Numbered from the stretch's first letter, positions 35,076 to 43,919 are shown. The stretch: DNA of 64,000 bases from Rummeliibacillus sp963792445 (GCA_963792445.1 CAWBWO010000006.1:42530-106529); one strand, 5' to 3'. Notes: a model not told the origin generated them from the sequence alone. Numbers and translations are program-made.

Positions 35076-35297
35076 ATGGAAAAAAGATTTAATTTTTATT
35101 TCCGAAATTGGTATCTTATTCGAATTAAAAAAATAAATGAGCAAGACCAAAAAGAGGCAATCGACACACTTTATAAAATTTATTCTTTATATCATGAATA
35201 TATTAAACAAAAAACTGATGAAATTGAAGCGTTCCAATCCTTATATAAAAAAGGAAAATACAAAAAAATTATTAAAATATTTTCTAAATTAGGTTGA
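35076..35297 (+). CDS. Small basic protein in polysaccharide operon (uncertain)
   Basis: About 73 residues, rich in Lys, Tyr and Ile (MEKRFNFYFRNWYLIRIKK, ending KYKKIIKIFSKLG), predicted helical. It fills the gap between the large transferase and the hydrolase gene on the same strand. The ATG at 35076 has no good ribosome site; a TTG at 35064 and in-frame starts inside the upstream gene exist, so coupling to upstream translation is likely if it is real. No family recognised. Confidence 0.45.
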   Translation: MEKRFNFYFRNWYLIRIKKINEQDQKEAIDTLYKIYSLYHEYIKQKTDEIEAFQSLYKKGKYKKIIKIFSKLG

Positions 35298-35337
35298 TTG
35301 AAAAAAGCGATTCAATCCTTGAAAGGAGGTGAGAAAA

Positions 35338-36153
35338 CTGCTAGAACAATTGACGAAAATAGAACTCGCTATGACGGAAATAGATAAAGTTGAATTTATC
35401 TATAATTCTCCATTCCTGCTTACAATTCATTGGGACAATGTCAAATTTGAATTCTTTATTCGATTAAAAGGTAATTCAAATAAACTCTATTGTTTTGGAA
35501 ATGGTGCATACAACTCTGAGAAAATGTCATTACCAGTATTTCAAAGACATTCTTGGATAGAAGATATAGATGAATCAATCATTATATATAATGATCCAAC
35601 ACTATATTTAGGAAAAATAAATCTGGGATGGGGTCAAGGGACCACTGAAAGGTTTTATTTAGAAGATTTATCCTTAATATTGAAAAAGATAATACGAAAG
35701 TTGGAGATTAAAAAAAGCCAAGTTACGTTTTATGGGAGTTCTGCAGGGGGATTTTTATCCTTATATCTAGCAGGCCTCATAAAAGGTACAAAAGCTTTAG
35801 TGAATAATCCTCAAGTTTTTGTACCTAAGTACTATCAAACTCATGTGGATAAAATGTATCTTGCATCTTATCCCGGAATAGATCGCGAAGCAATTGAAAG
35901 TAAATATAAAGAAAGATTAGAAATTTTAGCTTTCTATGAAAGTATCGAGTACGTTCCGGAAATTTACTATTTGCAAAATTTAGCTTGGTCTAATGATGTT
36001 AAAAATCAGTTATTACCATTTATCACAGGATTAAATTTAATTAAAGAATTTTTCGATGAGAAAAAAATAAAATTTGAATTCTATCAAAATATCGAACAAG
36101 GCCATAACCCTCTTAGTAAAGAGGAAACTCTTAAATATTTAAAACAGTTTTAA
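35338..36153 (+). CDS. Serine-hydrolase-like (alpha/beta hydrolase) protein of polysaccharide operon
   Basis: About 271 residues. A nucleophile elbow VTFYGSSAGGFLSLYLAG (Ser near residue 135) and a late EQGHNPL histidine suggest an alpha/beta hydrolase with Ser-His triad; the GSSAGG form resembles proteins of XcbB/CpsF-type and Asp2-type glycan loci. It could be a glycan O-acetyl transferase or esterase, or a structural partner. Start choice: AGGAGG ends at 35329, so GTG 35329 cannot be used, whereas the CTG at 35338 has ideal eight-base spacing; TTG 35350 and ATG 35371 are alternatives. Function is inferred only. Confidence 0.65.
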   Translation: MLEQLTKIELAMTEIDKVEFIYNSPFLLTIHWDNVKFEFFIRLKGNSNKLYCFGNGAYNSEKMSLPVFQRHSWIEDIDESIIIYNDPTLYLGKINLGWGQGTTERFYLEDLSLILKKIIRKLEIKKSQVTFYGSSAGGFLSLYLAGLIKGTKALVNNPQVFVPKYYQTHVDKMYLASYPGIDREAIESKYKERLEILAFYESIEYVPEIYYLQNLAWSNDVKNQLLPFITGLNLIKEFFDEKKIKFEFYQNIEQGHNPLSKEETLKYLKQF

Positions 36154-36220
36154 CGGACATTAAATAGTGTTCATCAAATACAACTTGAAAATACTTAATT
36201 TTTAAAATTGGAGGAAATTA

Positions 36221-37501
36221 ATGATGAAATTATGTACGATTGGCTTAGGATATATTGGATTACCAACATCTATAATGTTTGCAAAACACGATGTACAGGT
36301 GGTAGGTGTAGACGTTAAGAAAGAGGTAATAGATTCATTAAATCATGGAAAAATCCATATCGAAGAGCCAGGATTACAAGAAGCTTTAGAAGAAGTAATC
36401 TCAAAGGGCACTTTTAGAGCTGCAACTACACCTGAAAAGGCTGATGCATTCATTATTTCTGTACCAACACCAAACAATGACGATCAATATAAATCTTGTG
36501 ATCTAACTTATGTAATCAATGCTGTAAAATCAGTTTTACCATATATTGAAAAAGGAAATACAATTATTGTTGAATCTACGATTGCACCACGTAGTATGGA
36601 TGACTTTATCATGCCTTTGGTTGAAAAAGAAGGCTTTATCGTAGGTAAAGATATTTTCTTAGTTCACTGTCCAGAAAGAGTTTTACCAGGACAAATACTT
36701 CAAGAATTAGTATTTAATAATCGAATTGTTGGAGGCGTAACACCAGCATGTACTGAAGCAGGAGCTAGAGTATATAGTACATTCGTTAAAGGTGAAATTA
36801 TTAAAACGAATGCTAAGACTGCTGAAATGTCAAAATTAATGGAAAATACATTTAGAGATGTTAATATAGCACTTGCAAATGAATTAGCTAAAGTGTGTAA
36901 TGAGTTAGAAATTAATGCACTTGATGTTATTAAAATGGCAAACAAACATCCACGTGTAAATTTACACACACCTGGACCAGGGGTAGGAGGTCATTGCTTA
37001 GCAGTAGATCCATATTTCATCGTGGCAAAAGCTCCAGAAACTGCACAATTAATCAATCTATCTCGTACGATTAATACATCAATGCCTGAGTATGTTGTTG
37101 AGAATGTCAACAAATTAATGAAAAATGTTCAAGGAAAAGTTGTTACAGTATTTGGACTAACATACAAAGGAAATGTGGATGATATTCGTGAAAGTCCAGC
37201 CCTAGAAATCTATAATATGTTGAAATATCAAGGTGACTTTGAAGTACGCGCATATGATCCTCATATTAAACTAGATTGGGTAACTAAAGATTTAGAACAA
37301 GCAGTAAATAACTCAGATCTAGTAGTTATACTTTCAGATCATGATGAATTTAAGCAATTTGGAACATCTGATTTTGCAAAAATGACTCATAAGAGAATTT
37401 TTGATACAAAAAATGTTGTTAAAAATGTTTCTGATGATGTTGAATATATTAACTATGGAAATTTGTTTAAATTTGTTAAGAAGGAAGTTACTACTGTATG
37501 A
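36221..37501 (+). CDS. wecC: UDP-N-acetyl-D-mannosamine dehydrogenase
   Basis: A 426-residue UDP-sugar dehydrogenase that oxidises UDP-ManNAc to UDP-ManNAcA. N-terminal NAD site GLGYIGLPTSIMFAKH, catalytic cysteine in PGPGVGGHCLAVDPYF, LMENTFRDVNIALANEL and GLTYKGNVDDIRESPALEIY are the WecC-type signatures. Together with the WecB gene at the end of the operon it completes UDP-GlcNAc to UDP-ManNAcA. ATG after ggaggaa (a second ATG is the next codon). It overlaps the permease gene by four bases. Confidence 0.93.
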   Translation: MMKLCTIGLGYIGLPTSIMFAKHDVQVVGVDVKKEVIDSLNHGKIHIEEPGLQEALEEVISKGTFRAATTPEKADAFIISVPTPNNDDQYKSCDLTYVINAVKSVLPYIEKGNTIIVESTIAPRSMDDFIMPLVEKEGFIVGKDIFLVHCPERVLPGQILQELVFNNRIVGGVTPACTEAGARVYSTFVKGEIIKTNAKTAEMSKLMENTFRDVNIALANELAKVCNELEINALDVIKMANKHPRVNLHTPGPGVGGHCLAVDPYFIVAKAPETAQLINLSRTINTSMPEYVVENVNKLMKNVQGKVVTVFGLTYKGNVDDIRESPALEIYNMLKYQGDFEVRAYDPHIKLDWVTKDLEQAVNNSDLVVILSDHDEFKQFGTSDFAKMTHKRIFDTKNVVKNVSDDVEYINYGNLFKFVKKEVTTV

Positions 37502-38301
37502 ACTTTGCTTGGCAGATCTTGAAAGAGCAATGGCTTCATATAAACTTAATATTTCGATTAAGTTTATATGAAGAGAAAGGTAAATATACAATGCACTATT
37601 TTGGTGCATTGTGGCAAGTAATTAATCCAATTATTCAAATAATGGTATATTGGCTAATTTTCGGCCTTGGGATAAGAAAAGGGCATCCAGTTGATGGAAC
37701 ACCCTTTTTCCTTTGGTTAATCATTGGACTTGTACCTTGGCTGTATATTAGCAAAACGATTACCCAAGGAACAAATAGTATATATTCAAAAGTTAACTTA
37801 GTATCTAAAATGCATTTCCCTGTAAGTGTTCTACCAACAATTAAAATCGTGGGGAATTCAATTTCTTTAATTCCAATGATTCTAATTACAATAGCAATAG
37901 CGCTAATATATGGTATTTTCTCTGGGGTGTATTTATTCCAGATTTTCTACTATTTAATTTGCTTATATTTCTTTTTATTTGCAATAACGCTACTATTGTC
38001 AACACTTACAACAATCATTCGGGATATCCAAATGATGGTACAATCTGTTGTAAGACTTTTGATGTTTTTTTTACCAATTGTGTGGAATGTGCATAATTTT
38101 CCAGATACAATTGTAAATATATTAAAATTAAATCCTCTCTTTTATATAATAGAAGGGTTTAGATACTCTCTTTTAGGTGGTCATTGGTTTTTTGAAGAAC
38201 TGCCATACACCATTTATTTCTGGAGTTTTAGTATATTAATTCTTACAATCGGTTCCTATTTGCATATCAAATTCCGCAACAAATTTGTTGATTACCTATA
38301 A
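37498..38301 (+). CDS. Polysaccharide ABC exporter permease (TagG/Wzm-like)
   Basis: A 267-residue membrane protein of the ABC-2 type with six hydrophobic segments and an N-terminal amphipathic helix, typical of TagG/Wzm. The LSLYEEKGKYTMHYFGALWQVINPIIQIMVYWLIFG start and the ALIYGIFSGVYLFQIFYYLICLYFF core fit teichoic acid and O-antigen exporters. It forms the channel that flips or extrudes the lipid-linked polymer, with the ATPase encoded next. ATGA overlap with wecC. Confidence 0.88.
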   Translation: MNFAWQILKEQWLHINLIFRLSLYEEKGKYTMHYFGALWQVINPIIQIMVYWLIFGLGIRKGHPVDGTPFFLWLIIGLVPWLYISKTITQGTNSIYSKVNLVSKMHFPVSVLPTIKIVGNSISLIPMILITIAIALIYGIFSGVYLFQIFYYLICLYFFLFAITLLLSTLTTIIRDIQMMVQSVVRLLMFFLPIVWNVHNFPDTIVNILKLNPLFYIIEGFRYSLLGGHWFFEELPYTIYFWSFSILILTIGSYLHIKFRNKFVDYL

Positions 38302-38315
38302 TCGGAGGAAAAGAA

Positions 38316-39224
38316 ATGAATCCGAAAATTCGACTTAAAAATGTATCAAAAAGCTTCAGATTGTATAGTAAACAATCTGATAAATTATTAGATATTATTT
38401 CACTCAAAAAAAATCGCGATCAATTTTATGCACTTCGAGATATCAATTTTGAAATAAATTCAGGTGAGGCTATTGGGATTATCGGCTTGAATGGTTCAGG
38501 TAAATCTACTCTTTCGAATCTTTTAGCACAAGTAATTCCACCAAGCCAAGGAACTATTGAAATTAATGGGGAAACCTCTTTAATTGCAATCTCTGTAGGC
38601 TTAAATGCCTCATTAACCGGAATTGAAAATATTCATATGAAATGTTTAATGCATGGATTATCCAATGCTGAGATTTCAAATTTGAAATCAGAAATCATTG
38701 AGTTCGCTGATCTCGGAAATTTTATCAATCAGCCAGTTAAAAATTATTCAAGCGGTATGAAATCACGGTTAGGATTTGCGATTTCCGTTCATACCAATCC
38801 GGATATTTTAATAGTTGATGAAGCTTTGTCCGTAGGGGACCAGACATTTTATCAAAAATGCTTGAATAAGATTAATGAGTTTAAACGTCAAGGGAAAACA
38901 ATCATCTTTGTTAGTCATTCATTGGCCCAAATTGAAGCATTTTGCGATCGCGTAATGTGGGTACATTTCGGACAAATAAAGATGTTCGATGAAACAAAAA
39001 AAGTGATTGGCGAATATAGAAGGTTTATTAAATGGTTTAATTCACTGACCGAAGAAGATAAGAAAATCAACCGTTCTAAATTGTTAGAAGAACAATATAA
39101 AGCTGAATCAAGTTTAACAGTCGAACAAAGTCAGCAAAAAAGTGGATTGAATTTCTCTATCATTACACAAATGATAATTTTAATGTTCGTTGTCATTGCA
39201 AGTGCAGCATATATGTTTATTTAA
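38316..39224 (+). CDS. Polysaccharide ABC exporter ATPase (TagH/Wzt-like) with C-terminal membrane segment
   Basis: A 302-residue protein: ABC ATPase with Walker A GLNGSGKST, signature YSSGMKSRLGFA and Walker B ILIVDEALSVGD, then a helical region and a hydrophobic C-terminal segment (FSIITQMIILMFVVIASAAYMFI region, last ~22 residues). The SSGM signature variant is typical of polysaccharide exporters. The C-terminal anchor is like TagH, not the carbohydrate-binding domain of O9a-type Wzt, so export is likely not coupled to a specific polymer end group. Fourteen bases after the permease gene. Confidence 0.88.
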   Translation: MNPKIRLKNVSKSFRLYSKQSDKLLDIISLKKNRDQFYALRDINFEINSGEAIGIIGLNGSGKSTLSNLLAQVIPPSQGTIEINGETSLIAISVGLNASLTGIENIHMKCLMHGLSNAEISNLKSEIIEFADLGNFINQPVKNYSSGMKSRLGFAISVHTNPDILIVDEALSVGDQTFYQKCLNKINEFKRQGKTIIFVSHSLAQIEAFCDRVMWVHFGQIKMFDETKKVIGEYRRFIKWFNSLTEEDKKINRSKLLEEQYKAESSLTVEQSQQKSGLNFSIITQMIILMFVVIASAAYMFI

Positions 39225-39252
39225 TTATTGCAAATTGAGGTGTAGGTTCTAA

Positions 39253-40425
39253 ATGGCGGATAAAGTAAAAATTATGACTATTTTCGGTACTAGACCAGAG
39301 GCGATTAAATTAGCTCCATTAGTACTGGAATTAGAAAAACATCAAGATGAAATTGAATCAATTGTTACAGTAACTGCTCAACATCGTCAAATGCTTGATC
39401 AAGTACTTGAAGTATTCAATATTCATCCACAATATGATTTAAATATTATGAAAGATCGTCAAACATTAGTTGATGTAACGACTCGCGCACTTCAAGGATT
39501 AAATGAAGTGATGCAAAATGTAAAACCTGACATAGTCTTAGTACATGGTGATACTTCAACAACATTTGTGGCTAGCCTTGCAGCATTTTATAATCAAATT
39601 CCAGTTGGTCACGTTGAAGCGGGTCTAAGAACATGGAACAAATATTCACCATTCCCAGAAGAAATGAATCGACAATTAACTGGGGTAATTGCAGATTTTC
39701 ATTTTGCACCAACTATTAAGGCTGCTCAAAACTTATTAAATGAAAATAAAAAAAGCGATTCTATTTTTATAACAGGAAACACAGCAATTGATGCTTTATC
39801 TACGACTGTTTCAGCATCTTATACGCATCCAATCTTAGATAAAATAGGAAAAGATAAGATGATTCTTTTAACAGCTCATCGTAGAGAAAACCTTGGTGAA
39901 CCAATGAGACATATGTTCAGAGCAATTAAGAAAATTGTAGAAGAGCATGATGATGTACAAGTTGTTTATCCTGTTCATTTAAATCCTGCTGTTCGTGAAA
40001 TTGCCGATGAAATATTAGGGGAAGATTCAAGAATTCATTTAATTGAACCATTAGAAGTAATTGATTTCCATAATTTTTTATCTCGAGCACATATCATTTT
40101 GACAGACTCAGGTGGTATCCAAGAAGAAGCTCCATCTCTTGGAGTCCCAGTATTAGTACTTCGAGATACGACAGAAAGACCAGAAGGAATTGATGCTGGA
40201 ACGTTAAAACTTGCTGGAACCGATGAATTAACAATTTATCAATTGGCAAAAGAATTACTAACGAATCCAAAAGAATACGAAAGAATGTCAAAAGCTTCAA
40301 ACCCTTATGGTGATGGTCATGCTTCTGAACGTATTGTAGAAACATTACTATATCATTTTGGAATTAGAGATACGATGCCAGAACTCTTTGAAAAAAATGA
40401 AGAAAATAGTTTATCAAAACTATAG
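39253..40425 (+). CDS. wecB: UDP-N-acetylglucosamine 2-epimerase (non-hydrolysing)
   Basis: A 390-residue GT-B-fold epimerase converting UDP-GlcNAc to UDP-ManNAc. Motifs: FGTRPEAIKLAPLVLELEK, TAQHRQMLDQVL, VHGDTSTTFVASLAAFY, HVEAGLRTWNKYSPFPEEMNRQLTG, TAHRRENLGEP and DSGGIQEEAPSLGVPVLVLRDTTERPEG. In Bacillus the same enzyme (MnaA) also supplies ManNAc for teichoic acid linkage units. Last gene of the operon, followed by a terminator. Confidence 0.95.
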   Translation: MADKVKIMTIFGTRPEAIKLAPLVLELEKHQDEIESIVTVTAQHRQMLDQVLEVFNIHPQYDLNIMKDRQTLVDVTTRALQGLNEVMQNVKPDIVLVHGDTSTTFVASLAAFYNQIPVGHVEAGLRTWNKYSPFPEEMNRQLTGVIADFHFAPTIKAAQNLLNENKKSDSIFITGNTAIDALSTTVSASYTHPILDKIGKDKMILLTAHRRENLGEPMRHMFRAIKKIVEEHDDVQVVYPVHLNPAVREIADEILGEDSRIHLIEPLEVIDFHNFLSRAHIILTDSGGIQEEAPSLGVPVLVLRDTTERPEGIDAGTLKLAGTDELTIYQLAKELLTNPKEYERMSKASNPYGDGHASERIVETLLYHFGIRDTMPELFEKNEENSLSKL

Positions 40426-40455
40426 AACGACTTTAAATTGAAATGAATAGAAACC

Positions 40456-40514
40456 AATGCTCCCATTGTTCGCAAAACTAATTTTCATGCGAATTTGATG
40501 GGAGTATTTTTTTA
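40456..40514 (+). terminator. Terminator of polysaccharide operon
   Basis: Hairpin GCTCCCAT-TG-TTCGCA / TGCGAA-TTTG-ATGGGAGT with T tail. Confidence 0.8.
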
Positions 40515-40617
40515 TTTATTAATTCCGCCATATATAGCATGAAATCTATTTTCAATGAATAGTATGACCAATATAAGAAGGTAATTTCATATTATATTTT
40601 AATAAGGTGGGATACGA

Positions 40618-41364
40618 ATGCAATTAATATTTTTGTTTTTCTTAAGTGCACTATTTTTCATTTTTACCTTTATTGTTCCTGCACTCTCTTTAAAGTTATT
40701 TTGTCTATTGATATCCTTTACATTTTATAAATTAGGATCACACCAAATTAAATTAGCAGAAATGCGAAGAAATGAGGAAATAAAACAGGAAACAGAAAAA
40801 ATGTTAGAACAATATCCTCATAGTCAATCTACTATTTCTTCTGATTTTTTACATGCTCTATTAATAGGCGAAGCGTCACAAACTTTTTTTGTTGCCAATA
40901 GAGAGGATACAGATTCTGATTTTGATGTTAAAGAATATCTATTCAATGAAATATTTGAAACAGCAATTGAAGAAGATGGAAATCAGAAAGCTCTAATATC
41001 TAGAGGAGGAATACTAGGTGGTGCCATGCTGGATAGTGGTGGTAATTCTTTAATTTATATTATGGAGCCTGAAAAAAGTGATAAAGAAAATGAAGAGAAA
41101 AGTGAAAAAAAAGAAGCAGACGATAGTGAAGAAGGCGTATCAAAACTTAGTTTGAAAATTGTTGTGGACGATATAAGCAATCCAATAATAGAATATGTAT
41201 TTTTAGAATCTGAAGAACCCGTTTCAAAAGAATCTGATGAATATAATGAAACCTCAAAGCTGTGTAAAAAATGGCATCAGATGATTAGTGTATTAATTAA
41301 ACGCCAGGATCATTTAAATAAAGTGATTATCAAACGTTACGAACATTCAAATAGAGTCGTGTAG
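40618..41364 (+). CDS. Membrane-anchored protein of unknown function
   Basis: A 248-residue protein starting with one long or two short hydrophobic helices (about residues 1-42, LIFLFFLSALFFIFTFIVPALSL), then a charged, probably cytosolic region with a basic segment (EMRRNEEIKQETEKMLEQYP), a mixed domain (FDVKEYLFNEIFETAIEED to LIYIMEPEKS), and a strongly acidic linker (KENEEKSEKKEADDSEEGV). No family motif that I recognise. ATG after aaggtggg. Own unit between the polysaccharide operon and the rib leader. Confidence 0.65.
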   Translation: MQLIFLFFLSALFFIFTFIVPALSLKLFCLLISFTFYKLGSHQIKLAEMRRNEEIKQETEKMLEQYPHSQSTISSDFLHALLIGEASQTFFVANREDTDSDFDVKEYLFNEIFETAIEEDGNQKALISRGGILGGAMLDSGGNSLIYIMEPEKSDKENEEKSEKKEADDSEEGVSKLSLKIVVDDISNPIIEYVFLESEEPVSKESDEYNETSKLCKKWHQMISVLIKRQDHLNKVIIKRYEHSNRVV

Positions 41365-41445
41365 TTAATAGTAAATAAAATTGATAAAATATATAGAATT
41401 TATAAGGGATTTGTTACTCATAAATAAAAAATATATAAAAAGTAG

Positions 41446-41473
41446 TGATTTTTGATAATAAGAGTGCTATACT
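41446..41473 (+). promoter_or_regulatory. Extended -10 promoter of rib leader
   Basis: TGCTATACT (-10 TATACT at 41468-41473 with TG) and a poor -35 (TGATTT at 41446-41451, spacing 16), about 20 bases before the first FMN aptamer. Confidence 0.5.
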
Positions 41474-41492
41474 TTACGCATAGATTAATAAT

Positions 41493-41614
41493 TCCTTCGG
41501 GGTGGGGTGAAATTCCCAATCGACGGTGATGAAGAAATTCTAAGCCCGTGAGCCTTTTTAGGTAGGATTTGGTGCAATTCCAAAGCCGACAGTATAGTCT
41601 GGATGAGAGAAGGA
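41493..41614 (+). ncRNA. FMN riboswitch (RFN element), first of tandem pair
   Basis: Complete aptamer: CCTTCGGGGTGGGGTGAAATTC..., AGCCCGTGAGCC, GGATTTGGTG, CCAAAGCCGACAGTATAGTC, closing GAAGG pairing with CCTTC. It precedes its own terminator at 41695-41732, then a second aptamer. FMN binding should stop transcription. Confidence 0.97.
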
Positions 41615-41694
41615 TGTTTGGTCGCTATTTTAATCCTCATGAAACGAGTGTTCATGAGTTTATTTGGCGAAACAAAAAACAGACCTTTTAAACT

Positions 41695-41732
41695 ACCCCG
41701 TAGATCTAATCTATGGGTTTTCTTTTTATTTA
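41695..41732 (+). terminator. Expression-platform terminator of first FMN riboswitch
   Basis: CCCGTAGAT/ATCTATGGG stem, three-base loop, then TTTTCTTTTT. Confidence 0.85.
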
Positions 41733-41750
41733 ATAAAATTTTATAAATAG

Positions 41751-41873
41751 TCCTTCGGGGTAGGGTGAAATTCCCAATCGACGGTAATGAAGAAATTCTA
41801 AGCCCGTGAGCCTTTTTTAGGTAGGATTTGGTGAGATTCCAAAGCCGACAGTATAGTCTGGATGGGAGAAGGA
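41751..41873 (+). ncRNA. FMN riboswitch (RFN element), second of tandem pair
   Basis: Second complete aptamer, nearly identical in all conserved blocks to the first, with a few changes in P1-proximal and loop bases. The sequence between the aptamer and its terminator is unrelated to that of the first, so the two have different expression platforms. Confidence 0.97.
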
Positions 41874-41945
41874 CATATGAGAAATGGTAAAGACTAATGA
41901 AATGTAAATTTTAATTAGTTTCTTTATAATACCATTCGCTACATA

Positions 41946-41992
41946 CTCTCCCAAAACTTCCAAGGAATTTTTTCTGTGGGAGTTTTTTAATT
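41946..41992 (+). terminator. Expression-platform terminator of second FMN riboswitch
   Basis: CTCCCA/TGGGAG with inner pairing and a TTTTTT tail, about 80 bases before ribE. Confidence 0.75.
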
Positions 41993-42073
41993 TTATTAGT
42001 AAGTTTTAGATGGGATGACTGAAACTCGTTAATTTCAAATCCAACTATACTAATAGAAAAAGAGGTGATTTGA

Positions 42074-42712
42074 ATGTTTACAGGTATTGTAGAAGATTTA
42101 GGGAAAGTAAAAGCAATAAAAAGCGGATCCTATAGTATGCAACTCACGATTGAATCAAAAAAGATTCTCGAAGATGTTCATTTAGGTGATAGTATTGCGG
42201 TCAACGGGGTTTGCTTAACCGTTATTTCATTTTCAAGCGATCAATTTACAGTTGAAGTAATGCCTGAAACAGTAAAAGCTACTAATATTCAATCACTTCA
42301 AAATGGTCAATATGTAAATTTGGAACGAGCGATGCCTGCATATGGTCGCTTCGGAGGGCATTTTGTTTCGGGGCATGTAGATGGTACAGGCATTATCTTG
42401 AAAAAACGGAAATTTGATAATGCCGTTTACGTTGATATTGGAATTAGTAAAGAACTCAGTAAGTTTTGCATGTTAAAGGGTTCTGTCACAATTGATGGCA
42501 TTAGTTTAACGATTTTCGATGTGAAACCTACTCAACTTACAGTTTCACTTATTCCACATACGTTTGATCAAACCATTTTGGGAATTAAAAAAGAACATGA
42601 TGTGGTCAATATTGAAAATGATTTGCTAGGTAAATATGTCATTAATCACTTGGAAAGAAAGCAAGAAGATTCAACAATTACACTTGACTTCTTAAGAGAA
42701 AACGGATTTTAA
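42074..42712 (+). CDS. ribE: Riboflavin synthase alpha subunit
   Basis: A 212-residue protein with two similar lumazine-binding halves. First half MFTGIVEDLGKVKAI ... LGDSIAVNGVCLTV ... VMPETVKATNI; second half FGGHFVSGHVDGTGII ... VTIDGISLTI ... LIPHTFDQTILG. It makes riboflavin from two dimethylribityllumazine molecules. It is the first protein gene after the double riboswitch; ribD, normally ahead of it in Bacilli, is not here. ATG after gaggtga. Confidence 0.96.
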   Translation: MFTGIVEDLGKVKAIKSGSYSMQLTIESKKILEDVHLGDSIAVNGVCLTVISFSSDQFTVEVMPETVKATNIQSLQNGQYVNLERAMPAYGRFGGHFVSGHVDGTGIILKKRKFDNAVYVDIGISKELSKFCMLKGSVTIDGISLTIFDVKPTQLTVSLIPHTFDQTILGIKKEHDVVNIENDLLGKYVINHLERKQEDSTITLDFLRENGF

Positions 42713-42728
42713 AGGCGGTGTTTTGAAA

Positions 42729-43919
42729 ATGTTTAATACAATAGAAGAAGCAATTGAAGATTTAAAACAAGGTAAAATGATTATTGTTGTTGATGATGAA
42801 AACCGTGAAAATGAAGGGGATTTTCTAGCTTTAGCCGAATTTGCAACGCCAGAAACTATTAATTTTATGGCAAAATTCGGACGTGGCTTAATCTGTACAC
42901 CGATGTCTAAAGCATTAGCAGAACGATTAGATTTAAATCCAATGGTAGAAAACAATACGGACAATCATCATACTGCTTTTACTGTTAGTGTCGATTACAA
43001 AACAACAGAAACAGGCATCAGTGCTTTTGAACGTTCAGAAACAATTCTACAATTGATCAATGCTAAGTCTGTTGGATCTGATTTCCGTAGACCTGGACAT
43101 GTATTTCCTTTAATAGCAAAGGATAATGGTGTACTTGAACGACAAGGTCATACTGAAGCAGCTGTCGATTTTGCAAAAATGTGTGGATCAGTTCCTGCGG
43201 GTGTTATTTGCGAAATTATGCTTGATAATGGCCAAATGGCTAGAGTACCTCAATTACATGAAATTGCAAAAGAACATAACTTAAAATTTGTAACAATTGC
43301 AGATTTAATCAATTATCGCAACCAAACTGAACAAATGATCGAAAGAGTAGCATCCGTAAAATTGCCAACATCATTTGGAGAGTTTCAAATGATTGGTTAT
43401 TCAAATCAGCTAAATGATAAAGAACATATTGCCATTGTAAAAGGAAATCCTCAAAATGAAGAAGCACCACTTGTACGTATTCATTCTGAATGTTTGACAG
43501 GTGATATTTTCCATTCAAAACGTTGTGATTGTGGTCCACAATTACACAAATCATTAGAAATGATTGAAGCTGCAGGAAGTGGTGTTGTGTTATACATGCG
43601 TCAAGAAGGCAGAGGTATTGGTTTACTTAATAAATTAAAGGCATATGAACTGCAAGAACAAGGATATGACACAGTTGAAGCAAATATACATCTTGGTTTC
43701 CCTGCAGAAATGCGCGATTACGGTTTAAGTGCACAAATGCTTCGCGATTTAGGTATTACGAAAATCCGCCTAATGACAAATAATCCTGCCAAAATTGAAG
43801 GTTTAACAAAATACGGAATTGAAGTAGTAGAACGTGTACCAGTTGAAATTCCAGCAGAACCAGAAAATGAAAAGTATCTTGAAACGAAAAAATTAAAAAT
43901 GAGACATATTTTAGCATAG
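42729..43919 (+). CDS. ribBA: Bifunctional DHBP synthase / GTP cyclohydrolase II
   Basis: A 396-residue fusion. The N-terminal half (RibB) has VDDENRENEGDFL, and GHTEAAVDFAKMCGSVPAGVICEIM, making dihydroxybutanone phosphate from ribulose 5-phosphate. The C-terminal half (RibA) has the zinc set in HSECLTGDIFHSKRCDCGPQL and the RQEGRGIGLLNKLKAYELQEQG block, opening GTP. ATG at 42729 (aaaggcgg 11 bases upstream) is preferred over TTG 42723. Follows ribE by 16 bases. Confidence 0.96.
   Translation: MFNTIEEAIEDLKQGKMIIVVDDENRENEGDFLALAEFATPETINFMAKFGRGLICTPMSKALAERLDLNPMVENNTDNHHTAFTVSVDYKTTETGISAFERSETILQLINAKSVGSDFRRPGHVFPLIAKDNGVLERQGHTEAAVDFAKMCGSVPAGVICEIMLDNGQMARVPQLHEIAKEHNLKFVTIADLINYRNQTEQMIERVASVKLPTSFGEFQMIGYSNQLNDKEHIAIVKGNPQNEEAPLVRIHSECLTGDIFHSKRCDCGPQLHKSLEMIEAAGSGVVLYMRQEGRGIGLLNKLKAYELQEQGYDTVEANIHLGFPAEMRDYGLSAQMLRDLGITKIRLMTNNPAKIEGLTKYGIEVVERVPVEIPAEPENEKYLETKKLKMRHILA

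Noticed and set aside
41493..41873. Second FMN element as an assembly artefact
   Set aside because: The aptamers differ at several bases and their downstream platforms are unrelated, which an assembly duplication would not produce.
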